DNA from: Microvirga aerilata
Lineage (GTDB): Bacteria; Pseudomonadota; Alphaproteobacteria; Rhizobiales; Beijerinckiaceae
NCBI RefSeq assembly: GCF_016743775.1
Contig: NZ_JAEQMY010000031.1
Coordinates: forward strand, 1 to 56,056
Length of the DNA stretch: 56,056 bases
Direction of reading: 5' to 3'
Made by a program: the position numbers and the translations under genes. Positions within the stretch are counted from its first letter, which is position 1; each line of letters starts with the position of its first letter. This document shows positions 15,781 through 24,402 of this stretch, piece by piece. Under the pieces are notes generated by a model. That model was not told the origin of the DNA. It did not search any database and saw only the letters and a list, made by a program, of their open reading frames with translations.

Positions 15781-16523
15781 TGACATCTTCAAAAACCCTT
15801 CTCCTCGTTGGCGGCACCTCCGACATCGGGCGCGCCACTGCGCTTCATTACGCTCAGGCGGGATGGCGCGTGCTGCTGGCAGCCCGCAACGAGGAGGAGG
15901 CCCGCCGCAATGCCGACGACATCGCCGCGCGCACCGGAGCCGAGGTCACCACGCACCGGCTCGACATTCTGGAAGCCGGCAACTTCGAAGGCTTCGTGGA
16001 CGGCTTGCCTCAACTGCCGGACACGGTCGTGTGCGTTGTGGGCGAGCTGGGCGATCAGGCACGCGGGCAGAGCGATATCAACCACGCGACCCTTCTGGTG
16101 CGTACGAACTTCGAGGGGCCGGCTCTTTTTCTCGGCTTCCTGGCCGAGCGCTTTCTCGCCCGTGGATCGGGCACCATCGTCGGGGTGAGCTCCGTCGCGG
16201 GCGACCGCGGACGAGGCTCCAACTATCTCTACGGCGCCGCCAAGGCAGGCTTCACGGCCTTCCTGTCAGGCCTGCGCAACCGCCTTGCGCCCAAGGGTCT
16301 GCGGGTTCTGACGGTCAAGCCCGGCTTCGTGCGCACCCAGATGACCGCAGGCATGAAACTGCCCCCTCTCTTGACGGCGGAGGCCGACGAGGTCGGCCGC
16401 GCGATCTTCACGGCAGCCGAAAAGGGCGGCAGCGACGTGATCTATGTCCGCCGGATCTGGCGGCCTGTCATGATGGTGATCGGGAGCATCCCCGAGCGTA
16501 TCTTCAAGAACCTGCGCCTCTGA
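15780..16523 (+). CDS. Short-chain dehydrogenase, DprE2-like
   Basis: This 247-residue SDR has an N-terminal NAD(P) motif (LLVGGTSDIGRATALHYAQ), an active-site Ser (GVSSVAGDRG) and YGAAKAGF as the YxxxK pair. The C-terminal RRIWRPVMMVIGSIPERIFKNL tail, a possible membrane-contact helix, fits DprE2, which reduces the keto intermediate made by DprE1 to give decaprenylphosphoryl-arabinose. The start overlaps the stop of the DprE1-like gene (TGATG), so the two are probably translated together. Substrate is inferred from context. Confidence 0.83.
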   Translation: MTSSKTLLLVGGTSDIGRATALHYAQAGWRVLLAARNEEEARRNADDIAARTGAEVTTHRLDILEAGNFEGFVDGLPQLPDTVVCVVGELGDQARGQSDINHATLLVRTNFEGPALFLGFLAERFLARGSGTIVGVSSVAGDRGRGSNYLYGAAKAGFTAFLSGLRNRLAPKGLRVLTVKPGFVRTQMTAGMKLPPLLTAEADEVGRAIFTAAEKGGSDVIYVRRIWRPVMMVIGSIPERIFKNLRL

Positions 16524-16538
16524 CCTGACGCACGAAGG

Positions 16539-18164
16539 ATGAGGACGATGAGGACCTGGACGGAACGCGCGGCGCCAGTGGGACCGATCCTGCTTGGAGC
16601 AGCGGCTCTCTTTGCCCTGCTGCTCGCCCTGCCGGGCCAGACCGTCGCCACCAAGTACCTGAGCGACCTGTTCGTCATCCTCGACGGCACCTACCGGATT
16701 GCGGCCGGCCAGATTCCAAATCGTGATTTTCACACGCCCCTTGGTCCTTTGGCCTATTATCTCCCGGCTCTCGGTTACTGGCTCTCCGGAGCCTTGGGCC
16801 GCGCAATGCCTGTGGCCATGGCCATCGTCACATGCGGGCTCGCATTGCCGATGGCCTATGTTCTGGCATCGCGGCTGCGTCCAGTGATCGCGATCCCGTT
16901 CGGGATCTTCCTGCTTCTCATCGTGGCCGTGCCCATCAACCTCGGAGAGGGGATTACCGCCCTGTCCTTTGCCAAGTATTACAATCGGATCGGCTGGGCG
17001 GCCCTCGGCACGCTTCTGGTGATGTACCTGGCGCCCGAGCGCAACCATCCACGCCAGGAGACCTTGGATGCTCTCTGCGCAGCCTTTCTGACGCTGCTGA
17101 TGCTCTATATGAAGCTCACCTACGGCATCGTCGCCGTGGGCTTCCTCCTGTTCATGCTAACCGATCGCCGACAGCGCCGCTGGTCTGCCGGGGCGGTGGG
17201 CATCACCGTCGTCGCAGCGCTCGTCATCGAAGCCTTCTGGCGATCCTCCTTCGCCCATCTTGCCGATCTGCGGCTCGCCGTGGACGTAGGCGGCGTCCTG
17301 CGCGGCACTTGGGGGCAGATTACGGATCACATCCTCTTCAACCTCACCGATTACGTTCTGCTGGGGCTGTTCGCAGGCCTCGCATTGCGCAACACCCGCA
17401 GCATCCGCGATGCCCTGTTCTACGGCTATTGTGCGGTGGCGGGCTTCCTGATCATCAATCAGAACTTTCAGGCCTGGGGCATCATAAGCCTTCACGCCGC
17501 AGCGGCCGTTGCCGCAGAGACCATTCTTCGCGCTCAGGAGCGCCAAGCGCCCGATGCCGATGAACATCGCTGGTCCACGGCGGCGGGCGCGAAGCTTCTG
17601 TTCCTGGCTGTGGTTCTGCCAACCATCGTTCATTGTGCAGCCGCTTTGGGGCTTCATACCGTTGCGGCGACCGCTAAAGCCGGCGAACCGGTCGGCCTTC
17701 CCCGCTTGGAGCAGGTGAGACTGGCAAACCTTTGGACCTGGAATGACTACGACGCTGCCATTCCATATCTCGCCACATTGCGTGATGGCGTCGAGGCCCT
17801 GTCCGGGCTCGACCCGAAGCCTGACGGCATCTTTGTGCTCGATCTTGCAAATCCCTTCTCCATGGCTCTCGATTCCTCGCCTCCCAAGGGCGACACCCCA
17901 TGGCTCCAATGGGATCGCACCCTGAACGGCACGGCTCATGTGCCGGCAGAGGCGCTGTTCGCCGACGTGCAGATCGTGATGGAGCCGAAGCCGGCAGGCG
18001 ACAGCAGCTCCACGCAGAGTGCAAGCCAGTCCCTCCAAACTCTGTATGGGTCGTATATCGCGGCCAACTTCGATGTTGCCCGTGAAACGGATCATTGGAA
18101 GCTCTACCGCCGCCGCCAGCTCTCCCCGCCTCAAGCGACCCTTCCTGAGGCAGGCCGCTCATGA
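16539..18164 (+). CDS. Polytopic membrane protein, candidate GT-C glycosyltransferase (paralogue 1 of 3)
   Basis: This 541-residue protein has about ten to eleven hydrophobic spans in its first two thirds and a soluble C-terminal part. After the first span comes KYLSDLFVILDGTYRIAAGQ, then IPNRDFHTPLGPLAYYLPA, resembling the first outer loop of GT-C enzymes, where an acidic residue activates the sugar acceptor. A second conserved block is LGEGITALSFAKYYNRIGWA. The C-terminal part carries VLDLANPFSMAL and EALFADVQIVMEPK. I assign no precise family. Its position right after the DprE2-like gene suggests it uses the polyprenyl-phosphate sugar made upstream. An internal ATG at 16548 is an alternative start. 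Its stop overlaps the next start (ATGA). Confidence 0.7.
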   Translation: MRTMRTWTERAAPVGPILLGAAALFALLLALPGQTVATKYLSDLFVILDGTYRIAAGQIPNRDFHTPLGPLAYYLPALGYWLSGALGRAMPVAMAIVTCGLALPMAYVLASRLRPVIAIPFGIFLLLIVAVPINLGEGITALSFAKYYNRIGWAALGTLLVMYLAPERNHPRQETLDALCAAFLTLLMLYMKLTYGIVAVGFLLFMLTDRRQRRWSAGAVGITVVAALVIEAFWRSSFAHLADLRLAVDVGGVLRGTWGQITDHILFNLTDYVLLGLFAGLALRNTRSIRDALFYGYCAVAGFLIINQNFQAWGIISLHAAAAVAAETILRAQERQAPDADEHRWSTAAGAKLLFLAVVLPTIVHCAAALGLHTVAATAKAGEPVGLPRLEQVRLANLWTWNDYDAAIPYLATLRDGVEALSGLDPKPDGIFVLDLANPFSMALDSSPPKGDTPWLQWDRTLNGTAHVPAEALFADVQIVMEPKPAGDSSSTQSASQSLQTLYGSYIAANFDVARETDHWKLYRRRQLSPPQATLPEAGRS

Positions 18165-19780
18165 TCGGCGAGGGGGAGAGGTCTCTGTCCAGCGCCGGCG
18201 TCATCCTGGCGTCGGCAGCCCTGTTCGCGTTGCTGCTCTGGCTTCCGGGCGAGACCGTCACGACGGCCTACCTCAACGATCTCTTCATTTTCCTGGATGG
18301 CGCCTATCGCATCGTGTCCGGCCAGGTGCCGAGCCGTGACTTCCACACGGCCCTGGGTCCCCTGTCCTTCTACGTTCCGGCCCTCGGCTACTGGATATCC
18401 GGCACCCTGGGCGGAGCGATGCCAACCGGAATGGCCGCGACCACCGTCGCGCTCGCTTTGCCGATGGCGCATATCTTCAGCTCCCGGTTACGGCCGGCGG
18501 TAGCCATCCCGTTTGGGATCTTCGTGCTCCTCATCGTGGCCGTGCCGACAAATCTTGGGGAGGGCATCGCGTCGCTGTCCTTTGCCATGTTCTATAATCG
18601 GATCGGCTGGGCGGCTCTGGCCACGCTGCTCGTCATGTATCTGCGCCCTGAACGGATCAGCGCCGGTCAGAACCTCCTGGACGCCCTCTGCGCGGCAGGG
18701 CTTACGCTGGCGATGGTCTACATCAAGGCTACCTATGGCTTGGTTGCTCTGGCCTTTCTGGCCTTCATGCTGTTCGACAAGCACCAGCGCCGCTGGGCTC
18801 TGATGGCACTAGGCCTGACCCTTGCCTGTGCGCTGGTCATCGAACTTTTCTGGCAGGGAACGAGAGCCCATCTCGACGATCTCATCCTTACTGGAAAGGT
18901 AAGCGGCTCCCGCGGAATGGTCGATCTGGCGCTCGGCTTCCTCAGGCATCTGGCCGATTACGTGATCCTGGCCATTCTCGCCGTTCCGGCTGTTTGGCGG
19001 ACCCGCAGCCTGCGTGACTTCCTGTTCTTCGGAATCTGTGCAGGCCCCGGGCTCATGATCCAAAATCAGAACTCCCAACCTTGGGGGATCATCACCATCT
19101 TCGCCGGCGCTGCCGTGGCGGCGGAGATCCTCATGCGCACCAGCAAGCAGCCCCAGCCCGAGGCGCGTTTCCTGACGCGCTCCGGAGCGCCCCTTGTGCT
19201 GCTGGCCTTTCTCCTGCCGACAAGCATCCATTGCTTCATGGCCCTCTGCGTGCACACGACCGCTGCCACCATGCGCGCGGGGCAGCCCTTCGGGCTGCCC
19301 CGGTTCGACGGACTCAGGCTGACAACCCTTTGGGTGCCGGGCGACCGCAGCTTCATGACCGGCTATCTTTCCAGCATCCAGGAAGGCGCGCGCCTGTTGA
19401 GCGAGCTGCCATTCAAGCCTGAGCGCGTTTCTGTGCTTGATTTCGCCAATCCTTTTTCGGCAGGCTTGGGCCTGCCGCCGCCCCGTGGCGACAATGCTTG
19501 GCTTCATTGGGGGCGCAATGTGAACGACGCCCACTTCCTTCCCCCGGAGCAGTTGCTCGGTGACGTGGATGTTCTGATGGAGCCCAAATGGGGGATCAAC
19601 AACCTTCCCCTCAGCAGCCTCTATGGAAGCTACATCCGGGAGGCCTTCGAGCCGGTGCGTGAGACGGATCTATGGATCGTCCATCGCCGCCGGGAGCCTA
19701 AAGCGTTGAGCCGCTCCGAACCTTCGATGGAACCAGAGCAACTATCCCGTGTTGGGGCTGGGGACGGAATTTCACGATGA
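18161..19780 (+). CDS. Polytopic membrane protein, candidate GT-C glycosyltransferase (paralogue 2 of 3)
   Basis: The second of three tandem paralogues (539 residues) aligns collinearly with its neighbours: YLNDLFIFLDGAYRIVSGQ, VPSRDFHTALGPLSFYVPA, LGEGIASLSFAMFYNRIGWA, and the C-terminal VLDFANPFSAGLGLPPPRGD and LLGDVDVLMEPKWG. The Asp-Phe-His-Thr of the first loop and the Glu-Gly of the second block are kept, so all three may be active with different acceptors or linkages. The C-terminal segment may be a carbohydrate-binding or acceptor-recognition region. It overlaps both neighbours by four bases, so the three proteins are probably made in similar amounts. Confidence 0.7.
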   Translation: MIGEGERSLSSAGVILASAALFALLLWLPGETVTTAYLNDLFIFLDGAYRIVSGQVPSRDFHTALGPLSFYVPALGYWISGTLGGAMPTGMAATTVALALPMAHIFSSRLRPAVAIPFGIFVLLIVAVPTNLGEGIASLSFAMFYNRIGWAALATLLVMYLRPERISAGQNLLDALCAAGLTLAMVYIKATYGLVALAFLAFMLFDKHQRRWALMALGLTLACALVIELFWQGTRAHLDDLILTGKVSGSRGMVDLALGFLRHLADYVILAILAVPAVWRTRSLRDFLFFGICAGPGLMIQNQNSQPWGIITIFAGAAVAAEILMRTSKQPQPEARFLTRSGAPLVLLAFLLPTSIHCFMALCVHTTAATMRAGQPFGLPRFDGLRLTTLWVPGDRSFMTGYLSSIQEGARLLSELPFKPERVSVLDFANPFSAGLGLPPPRGDNAWLHWGRNVNDAHFLPPEQLLGDVDVLMEPKWGINNLPLSSLYGSYIREAFEPVRETDLWIVHRRREPKALSRSEPSMEPEQLSRVGAGDGISR

Positions 19781-21405
19781 CTGTTTTGACGAAGCGCCCG
19801 GCATCCGTCGCGATGCTTGTGGTTGCCATGGCGGCGATCTGCGCCCTGCTGCTCGCGCTGCCAGGTCAGACAGTCACGACCAAGTATATGAACGACTTGT
19901 TCATTTTCATCGACGGCGTTCACCGCGTCTCTTTGGGCCAAGTTCCCAACGTTGACTTTCATACGGCGCTCGGCCCACTTGTCTATTACGCTCCAGCGTT
20001 AGGCTACTGGATGTCCGGCCATCTCGGCGCGGCCATGCCGGTCGGGATGGCGCTTCTGGTTCTCGCCCTGGCGCCGGCTGCCGCCCACATCCTCAGCTCG
20101 CGCCTGCGGCCTGCCATCGCCCTTCCGCTTGCGGCCTTTCTGATTCTGATCGCAGCAGTTCCTATCAATCTCGGCGAAGGCATCGGCGCCCTCTCATTCG
20201 CCATGTTCTACAACCGGATCGGCTGGTCGGCTCTGGGCATTCTGGTGATCCTGTATCTGCAGCCTGCGCACGCTCGCCCTTATCAGAGGACCCTCGACGC
20301 CTTGTGCGCCGCGCTCCTCGTTCTCATCATGCTGTACATCAAGGTCAGCTATGGAGTCGTGTCGCTGGCCTTTCTCGGCTTGCTGCTGCTCGATTCACGC
20401 CAGCGTGTCTGGGCCGTGGCTGCCATCGGCCTTGTCGTCACGGCGGGCCTTGTAGTCGAAGCCCTCTGGGGCGGGACGGCAGCCCATATCGCCGACCTGG
20501 TTCTGGCGAGCGAGGTGAGCGGCAGCCTGAAGACCATCGACGAGCTTGCCTCGGTCGTCTTCAGAAACCTTGCCGACTACACGCTGTTCGGTCTTTTCAC
20601 GGCCTTCGCCCTCTGGCGCACCCGGAGCATCCGCGACTTCCTGTTCTTTGGATTTTGCGCAGGCTCCGGCTTCATGCTCATCACGCAAAACTTCCAGAAC
20701 TGGGGGATCATCACCCTTCCGGCGGGAGCGGCCGTAGCCGCGGAGATGCTGGCTCGCTCAGGCAGCTTCGAGGCGGCCGACAAGCGCCGCCGGTCATGGG
20801 CTGCCGGCACGCAGCTTCTCCTCCTGGCGTTCATCCTGCCGAGCAGCATTCACCATGCTGCGGCCCTGGGGCTTCATGCAGGCCTTGCCAGCACGCAGCA
20901 GGGGCAGGCGGTGCCGCTGCCGAAGTTTGAGCGGATCAGGCTCGTGCAGCTGTGGACGGAAGGGGATTATCCTGTCTTCTCCCGATATCTTGCCAGTCTC
21001 GACGATGGCGCGCGAGCCCTCGCGGGCCTTGAGCAGAACGTCGATCGCGTGCATGTGCTCGACTTCGTAGGCCCGTTCTCGGCCGGTCTCGGCCTCGCGC
21101 CACCGCAAGGAGACAGCACCTGGCATCACTGGGGGCGCACGGTCAACGAGTACCACTATCTGCCGCCGGAAGCGCTCCTGCGCGATGTCCGGATCGTCAT
21201 GGAGCCCAAATGGCCTATCGAGGCCTCGACCGCCGAAGGGCTTCGCCGGATCTATGCCGACTATCTCTCCGAGCGTTACGAGCTCGCTCAGGAAACGACA
21301 GATTGGAAAATCTACATCCCGCGCGAGCCCTCCGAGACTGTCAGCCGGTCCTCCGGATCTGATCCGGAGGACAATCAGGACCTGACGTCGTCAAGCGGCG
21401 GCTGA
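19777..21405 (+). CDS. Polytopic membrane protein, candidate GT-C glycosyltransferase (paralogue 3 of 3)
   Basis: The third paralogue (542 residues) keeps the same blocks: YMNDLFIFIDGVHRVSLGQ, VPNVDFHTALGPLVYYAPA, LGEGIGALSFAMFYNRIGWS, VLDFVGPFSAGLGLAPPQGD and LLRDVRIVMEPKWP. By eye it is closer to paralogue 2 than to paralogue 1 in the C-terminal segment, suggesting stepwise duplication. It ends the operon that starts at 12422 and converges with the GT87-like gene, separated by 12 bases, with no obvious hairpin between them. Confidence 0.7.
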   Translation: MTVLTKRPASVAMLVVAMAAICALLLALPGQTVTTKYMNDLFIFIDGVHRVSLGQVPNVDFHTALGPLVYYAPALGYWMSGHLGAAMPVGMALLVLALAPAAAHILSSRLRPAIALPLAAFLILIAAVPINLGEGIGALSFAMFYNRIGWSALGILVILYLQPAHARPYQRTLDALCAALLVLIMLYIKVSYGVVSLAFLGLLLLDSRQRVWAVAAIGLVVTAGLVVEALWGGTAAHIADLVLASEVSGSLKTIDELASVVFRNLADYTLFGLFTAFALWRTRSIRDFLFFGFCAGSGFMLITQNFQNWGIITLPAGAAVAAEMLARSGSFEAADKRRRSWAAGTQLLLLAFILPSSIHHAAALGLHAGLASTQQGQAVPLPKFERIRLVQLWTEGDYPVFSRYLASLDDGARALAGLEQNVDRVHVLDFVGPFSAGLGLAPPQGDSTWHHWGRTVNEYHYLPPEALLRDVRIVMEPKWPIEASTAEGLRRIYADYLSERYELAQETTDWKIYIPREPSETVSRSSGSDPEDNQDLTSSSGG

Positions 21406-21417
21406 CCCAAAGCCCTC

Positions 21418-22596
21418 TCAGGAAGCGCTGCCGGAATAAGACTTTTCAGGAAGCGCCGCTCGGGTCTGCCTGCTGAGGCCACCCTCCTTCATGCGCTGCC
21501 ATTCATCCATCATGAGCATGGCAAGGCAAAGCACTAGGGCCCATCCATAGACCGACCCGATGGTCAGCTGGATCCAGGTTGCTTTCGTGAACTGATCGAT
21601 AACGAACGGGACGGGAATGATCAGGAGGAGCGCTACGATGCGCATCACGGGCCGATGCCAATGCACCAGGAATACCGGCAGCAGGAACAGGGTGTAGTGG
21701 ATCCAGCCCAGGGGCGAAGCCAGAAGAGCGGCGACGAGCGCCAGTGCACTGGCGGCTAGAACGTTCGGCCGCAGCCGGAAGGCCCATAAGGCCAGCCCTG
21801 CCAGCAGGGCGAGGCTGAGGATCAGCCCCAGCAACGGCACCCCTGCCCGAGCCGAAAGACCCGCAAAGGATCCGTTCGTGAGAAAGAAGGCTCTCTCCCT
21901 ATCGGACGCCACGAGCTCGAACCATTGCCGGTAGATTTCAGGTCCGTAAACCAGGAGCGGGATTGCACTGATGATCCCTGCCGTCAAACCGGCAGCAACC
22001 ACCGGCCGGTAATAGCCGGACAGGAACAGGAGCGCAGGCCAGACCAGGAAATTCGGCTTCATCGCCACGATGATCCCGATGAGGATGCCTGCCGCGAGAC
22101 CTTGGCCTCGCTCGAGCAGCAGCCAAGCCGCAACGCCTGCGAAAACCAGCGGCAGATAGATCTGCCCCAGGAACAGCGTGTCCCAGAAGCCTGCGAGCGC
22201 GAAAGCCCACAGGGCGAAGATCATGGCCTGCACCCCTCCGAAGCGGCGGGCCAGGAGAAAAACCGTGGCGGCATAGAAGGCGATCGAGATCCAGCGCCAG
22301 ATCCTGTAGGCCATATGCGGGTCGGCCACGTCGAAAACCCGGAAGAGCAGCGCTGAGATCGGAGGATTGAGGTTCGGGTTCCACGACTCGAACCCTGGCA
22401 GCTCCACATGGAGCGTCAGCTCATAGATCCCGTAAGGGTTCAGGCCCTCTTTCGCAGCGCGGGCCGATGCCACGAAGGACCCGAAATCCCATAAGCCGCC
22501 CTCATGGGCAATGCGAGGAAACTCGGCCCAGATGGCAAGAACCGCCAGAACGGCCACGATAAGGCTTGGTATCCAGCGCGTTGCGGCCGTCATCAT
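21418..22596 (-). CDS. GT87/DUF2029-type polyprenol-phosphate sugar transferase
   Basis: This 392-residue polytopic protein has about ten spans and the GT87 pattern: an Asp after the first span (GGLWDFGSFVASARAAKEGLN then PYGIYE), NPNLNPPISALLF, GQIYLPLVFAGVAAWLLLERG and MKPNFLVWPALLF, followed by SPLGWIHYTLFLLP. GT87 enzymes such as mycobacterial PimE use polyprenol-phosphate mannose; here the donor could be the sugar-lipid made by the neighbouring operon. It is transcribed toward that operon as a single gene. An ATGATG start pair lies at 22596. Confidence 0.82.
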   Translation of the reverse strand: MMTAATRWIPSLIVAVLAVLAIWAEFPRIAHEGGLWDFGSFVASARAAKEGLNPYGIYELTLHVELPGFESWNPNLNPPISALLFRVFDVADPHMAYRIWRWISIAFYAATVFLLARRFGGVQAMIFALWAFALAGFWDTLFLGQIYLPLVFAGVAAWLLLERGQGLAAGILIGIIVAMKPNFLVWPALLFLSGYYRPVVAAGLTAGIISAIPLLVYGPEIYRQWFELVASDRERAFFLTNGSFAGLSARAGVPLLGLILSLALLAGLALWAFRLRPNVLAASALALVAALLASPLGWIHYTLFLLPVFLVHWHRPVMRIVALLLIIPVPFVIDQFTKATWIQLTIGSVYGWALVLCLAMLMMDEWQRMKEGGLSRQTRAALPEKSYSGSAS

Positions 22597-22787
22597 CGGG
22601 GTCCTGACTCAATGAAAAGTTTAGGGGAAGCTTGCTGGAACTAGCGCGGCACGGCCGAAGGCCTAGCCCTCCGGGACAATGCGCGAGGGCCCTTGAGGCT
22701 TTTCGCTGGCTGCCGCGGAGCGCCCCTGGGACCGGATCCCAAGCCGCATCTTTCAGGCAGCTCCTTTCCGGGACAGGGTAAGTGCAT

Positions 22788-22813
22788 GGAACCGCTGAGT
22801 TCTTCGGGAGGTT
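22788..22813 (+). promoter_or_regulatory. Possible EcfG-type promoter before the YihY gene
   Basis: GGAAC (22788-22792), 18 bases, then GTT (22811-22813), equivalent to GGAAC-N17-xGTT with G in place of the usual C. It sits 57 bases before the ATG at 22870. The match is weaker than the sites at 11360, 32488 and 32576. Confidence 0.35.
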
Positions 22814-22869
22814 TACGGTTGAGCCAAGCCGTTACGGCTGGCATTCGGTAAATGAGGCTCTGTTCAAAC

Positions 22870-24054
22870 ATGGCGAACAATCCGGCTGTCCGGCAATCTG
22901 AGACGAACCGATCATCATCGACAGTCACGACTATGTGGGCAGTGGTCCTCGGATGGGCGCTCGTCAGGCTCGTTGCGGGAGGAGAGCGCGCGCCCGTCCC
23001 GGCTGCAGGCCGGCGCCCTCCGCAGGCGACAGGTCAGGGCCGGCAACCCCGGCAAGCCGATACGGGATTTTCAGAGAAACAGCATGCTCCACCGCATGCC
23101 GCCGCCGAGCAAGGGCGCGGCAGAGAAGCCACTACTCCCACAGAAATACCAGCGCAGGGCTGGAAGGACGTCCTCTGGCGCACCTATGAGGAATTCGGCA
23201 AGGACCGGATCATGTCGGTGGCGGCTGGCGTCACCTATTATGCTCTGCTGGCCGTATTTCCTGCGATTGCCGCCCTGGTCTCCATCTACGGCCTCTTTGC
23301 CGACCCGGCCACGATTCAGGATCACCTCAACGCCATGTCGGGCGTCATGCCCAGCGGAGCGCTCGACATCGTGAGGGAGCAGGTCTCCCGCATCGCCTCG
23401 CAAGGCGGCGGCGCCTTGAGCTTCGGCTTCATCTTCGGCCTGGTCCTTTCGCTCTGGAGCGCCAATGCCGGCATGAAGGCCGTCTTCGATGCGTTGAACA
23501 TCGTCTATGACGAGGAGGAGAAGAGAAGCTTCTTCAAGCTCAATCTGATGTCGCTTTCCTTCACCCTGGGCGCCATCTTCTTTATCCTGCTCGCCATCGC
23601 CGGCATCATCGTTCTCCCGATCGTGCTCGACTTCATCGGCCTGGGACAAGGAACGGAGTGGCTCCTGGCCCTAGCGCGTTGGCCGATCCTTCTTGCCGGC
23701 GTGGTTGCGGGCCTGTCGCTGATCTACCGCTTCGGCCCGAGCCGGGACAAAGCCGAATGGCGCTGGGTTACGCCCGGAGGCATCTTCGCCGCCATCCTGT
23801 GGGTTGCCGGCTCGATGCTCTTCTCCTGGTACGTGGCGAACTTCGGAAGCTACAACGAGACCTATGGCTCGCTTGGTGCCGTCATCGGCTTCATGACCTG
23901 GATCTGGCTTTCGACCGTTGTCATCCTGCTGGGCGCGGAGATCAATGCCGAGACGGAGCACCAGACGGCCAAGGACACCACGGAAGGCACCCATCAGCCC
24001 ATGGGCGCGCGTGGCGCACAGATGGCCGATACGATCGGCGTTGCAAAGACCTGA
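22870..24054 (+). CDS. YihY/BrkB-family inner-membrane protein with a long N-terminal extension
   Basis: The C-terminal 280 residues form the six-span YihY/UPF0761 fold: WKDVLWRTYEEFGKDRIMSVAAG, VTYYALLAVFPAIAAL, SLWSANAGMKAVFDALNIVYDE, WVTPGGIFAAILW and YNETYGSLGAVIGFMTWIWL. Family function is unsettled; it was once called RNase BN in error. Before it lie about 95 residues with one hydrophobic segment (MWAVVLGWALVRLVAGG) and a Pro/Gln/Arg-rich linker, which is unusual for the family. I use the ATG at 22870; 22852 is also possible. A second, shorter paralogue is at 49614. A clear hairpin terminator follows. Confidence 0.85.
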   Translation: MANNPAVRQSETNRSSSTVTTMWAVVLGWALVRLVAGGERAPVPAAGRRPPQATGQGRQPRQADTGFSEKQHAPPHAAAEQGRGREATTPTEIPAQGWKDVLWRTYEEFGKDRIMSVAAGVTYYALLAVFPAIAALVSIYGLFADPATIQDHLNAMSGVMPSGALDIVREQVSRIASQGGGALSFGFIFGLVLSLWSANAGMKAVFDALNIVYDEEEKRSFFKLNLMSLSFTLGAIFFILLAIAGIIVLPIVLDFIGLGQGTEWLLALARWPILLAGVVAGLSLIYRFGPSRDKAEWRWVTPGGIFAAILWVAGSMLFSWYVANFGSYNETYGSLGAVIGFMTWIWLSTVVILLGAEINAETEHQTAKDTTEGTHQPMGARGAQMADTIGVAKT

Positions 24055-24402
24055 GGTCTTCCTCCTCACCTTGTCGGAGAAGGCGCTCCGTCCAAGAGCG
24101 CCTTCATGCTTTCCTGCATATGGCGCGAAACCTGACAGGCTTCCCATGCACCGTACAGGAGCAAACCAAACCTGTTGGATCCATCATGCCAGGACGCCGG
24201 AGAAGCACCCGCTTGCTTGCAGCGGGATGATTGCTCGGGATCAGTTTATCCGGGCTCTGTCAAAGCCCCGGGAAGTCCGCACGCAGCCTCTTTCCGGCTT
24301 CACTATCGGGGCTTGGCCTGAGCGAAAAATGCGCCGGCTGGGCCAGCGCACCGTCTTCTGCGAAGCCCGCGCAAAGACGGGCTGTTTCAGCAGGTCAGCA
24401 GG
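24055..24402. other. Intergenic region between convergent YihY and UXS-like genes
   Basis: About 350 bases with the YihY terminator at its left end and a short tandem CAGGTCAG repeat near 24390 close to the end of the UXS-like gene. No supported gene. Confidence 0.5.
24080..24104 (+). terminator. Hairpin terminator after the YihY gene
   Basis: AAGGCGCTC, a 7-base loop, then GAGCGCCTT: a perfect 9-bp stem 25 bases after the YihY stop. Only a weak T-rich stretch follows, so termination may be partial. Confidence 0.6.

Noticed and set aside
12422..21405. A Nod-factor arabinosylation operon (noe genes)
   Set aside because: The enzymes are similar in kind, but no nod genes or nod box are visible and the three membrane paralogues point to a polymer or envelope glycan; I therefore gave no noe symbols.
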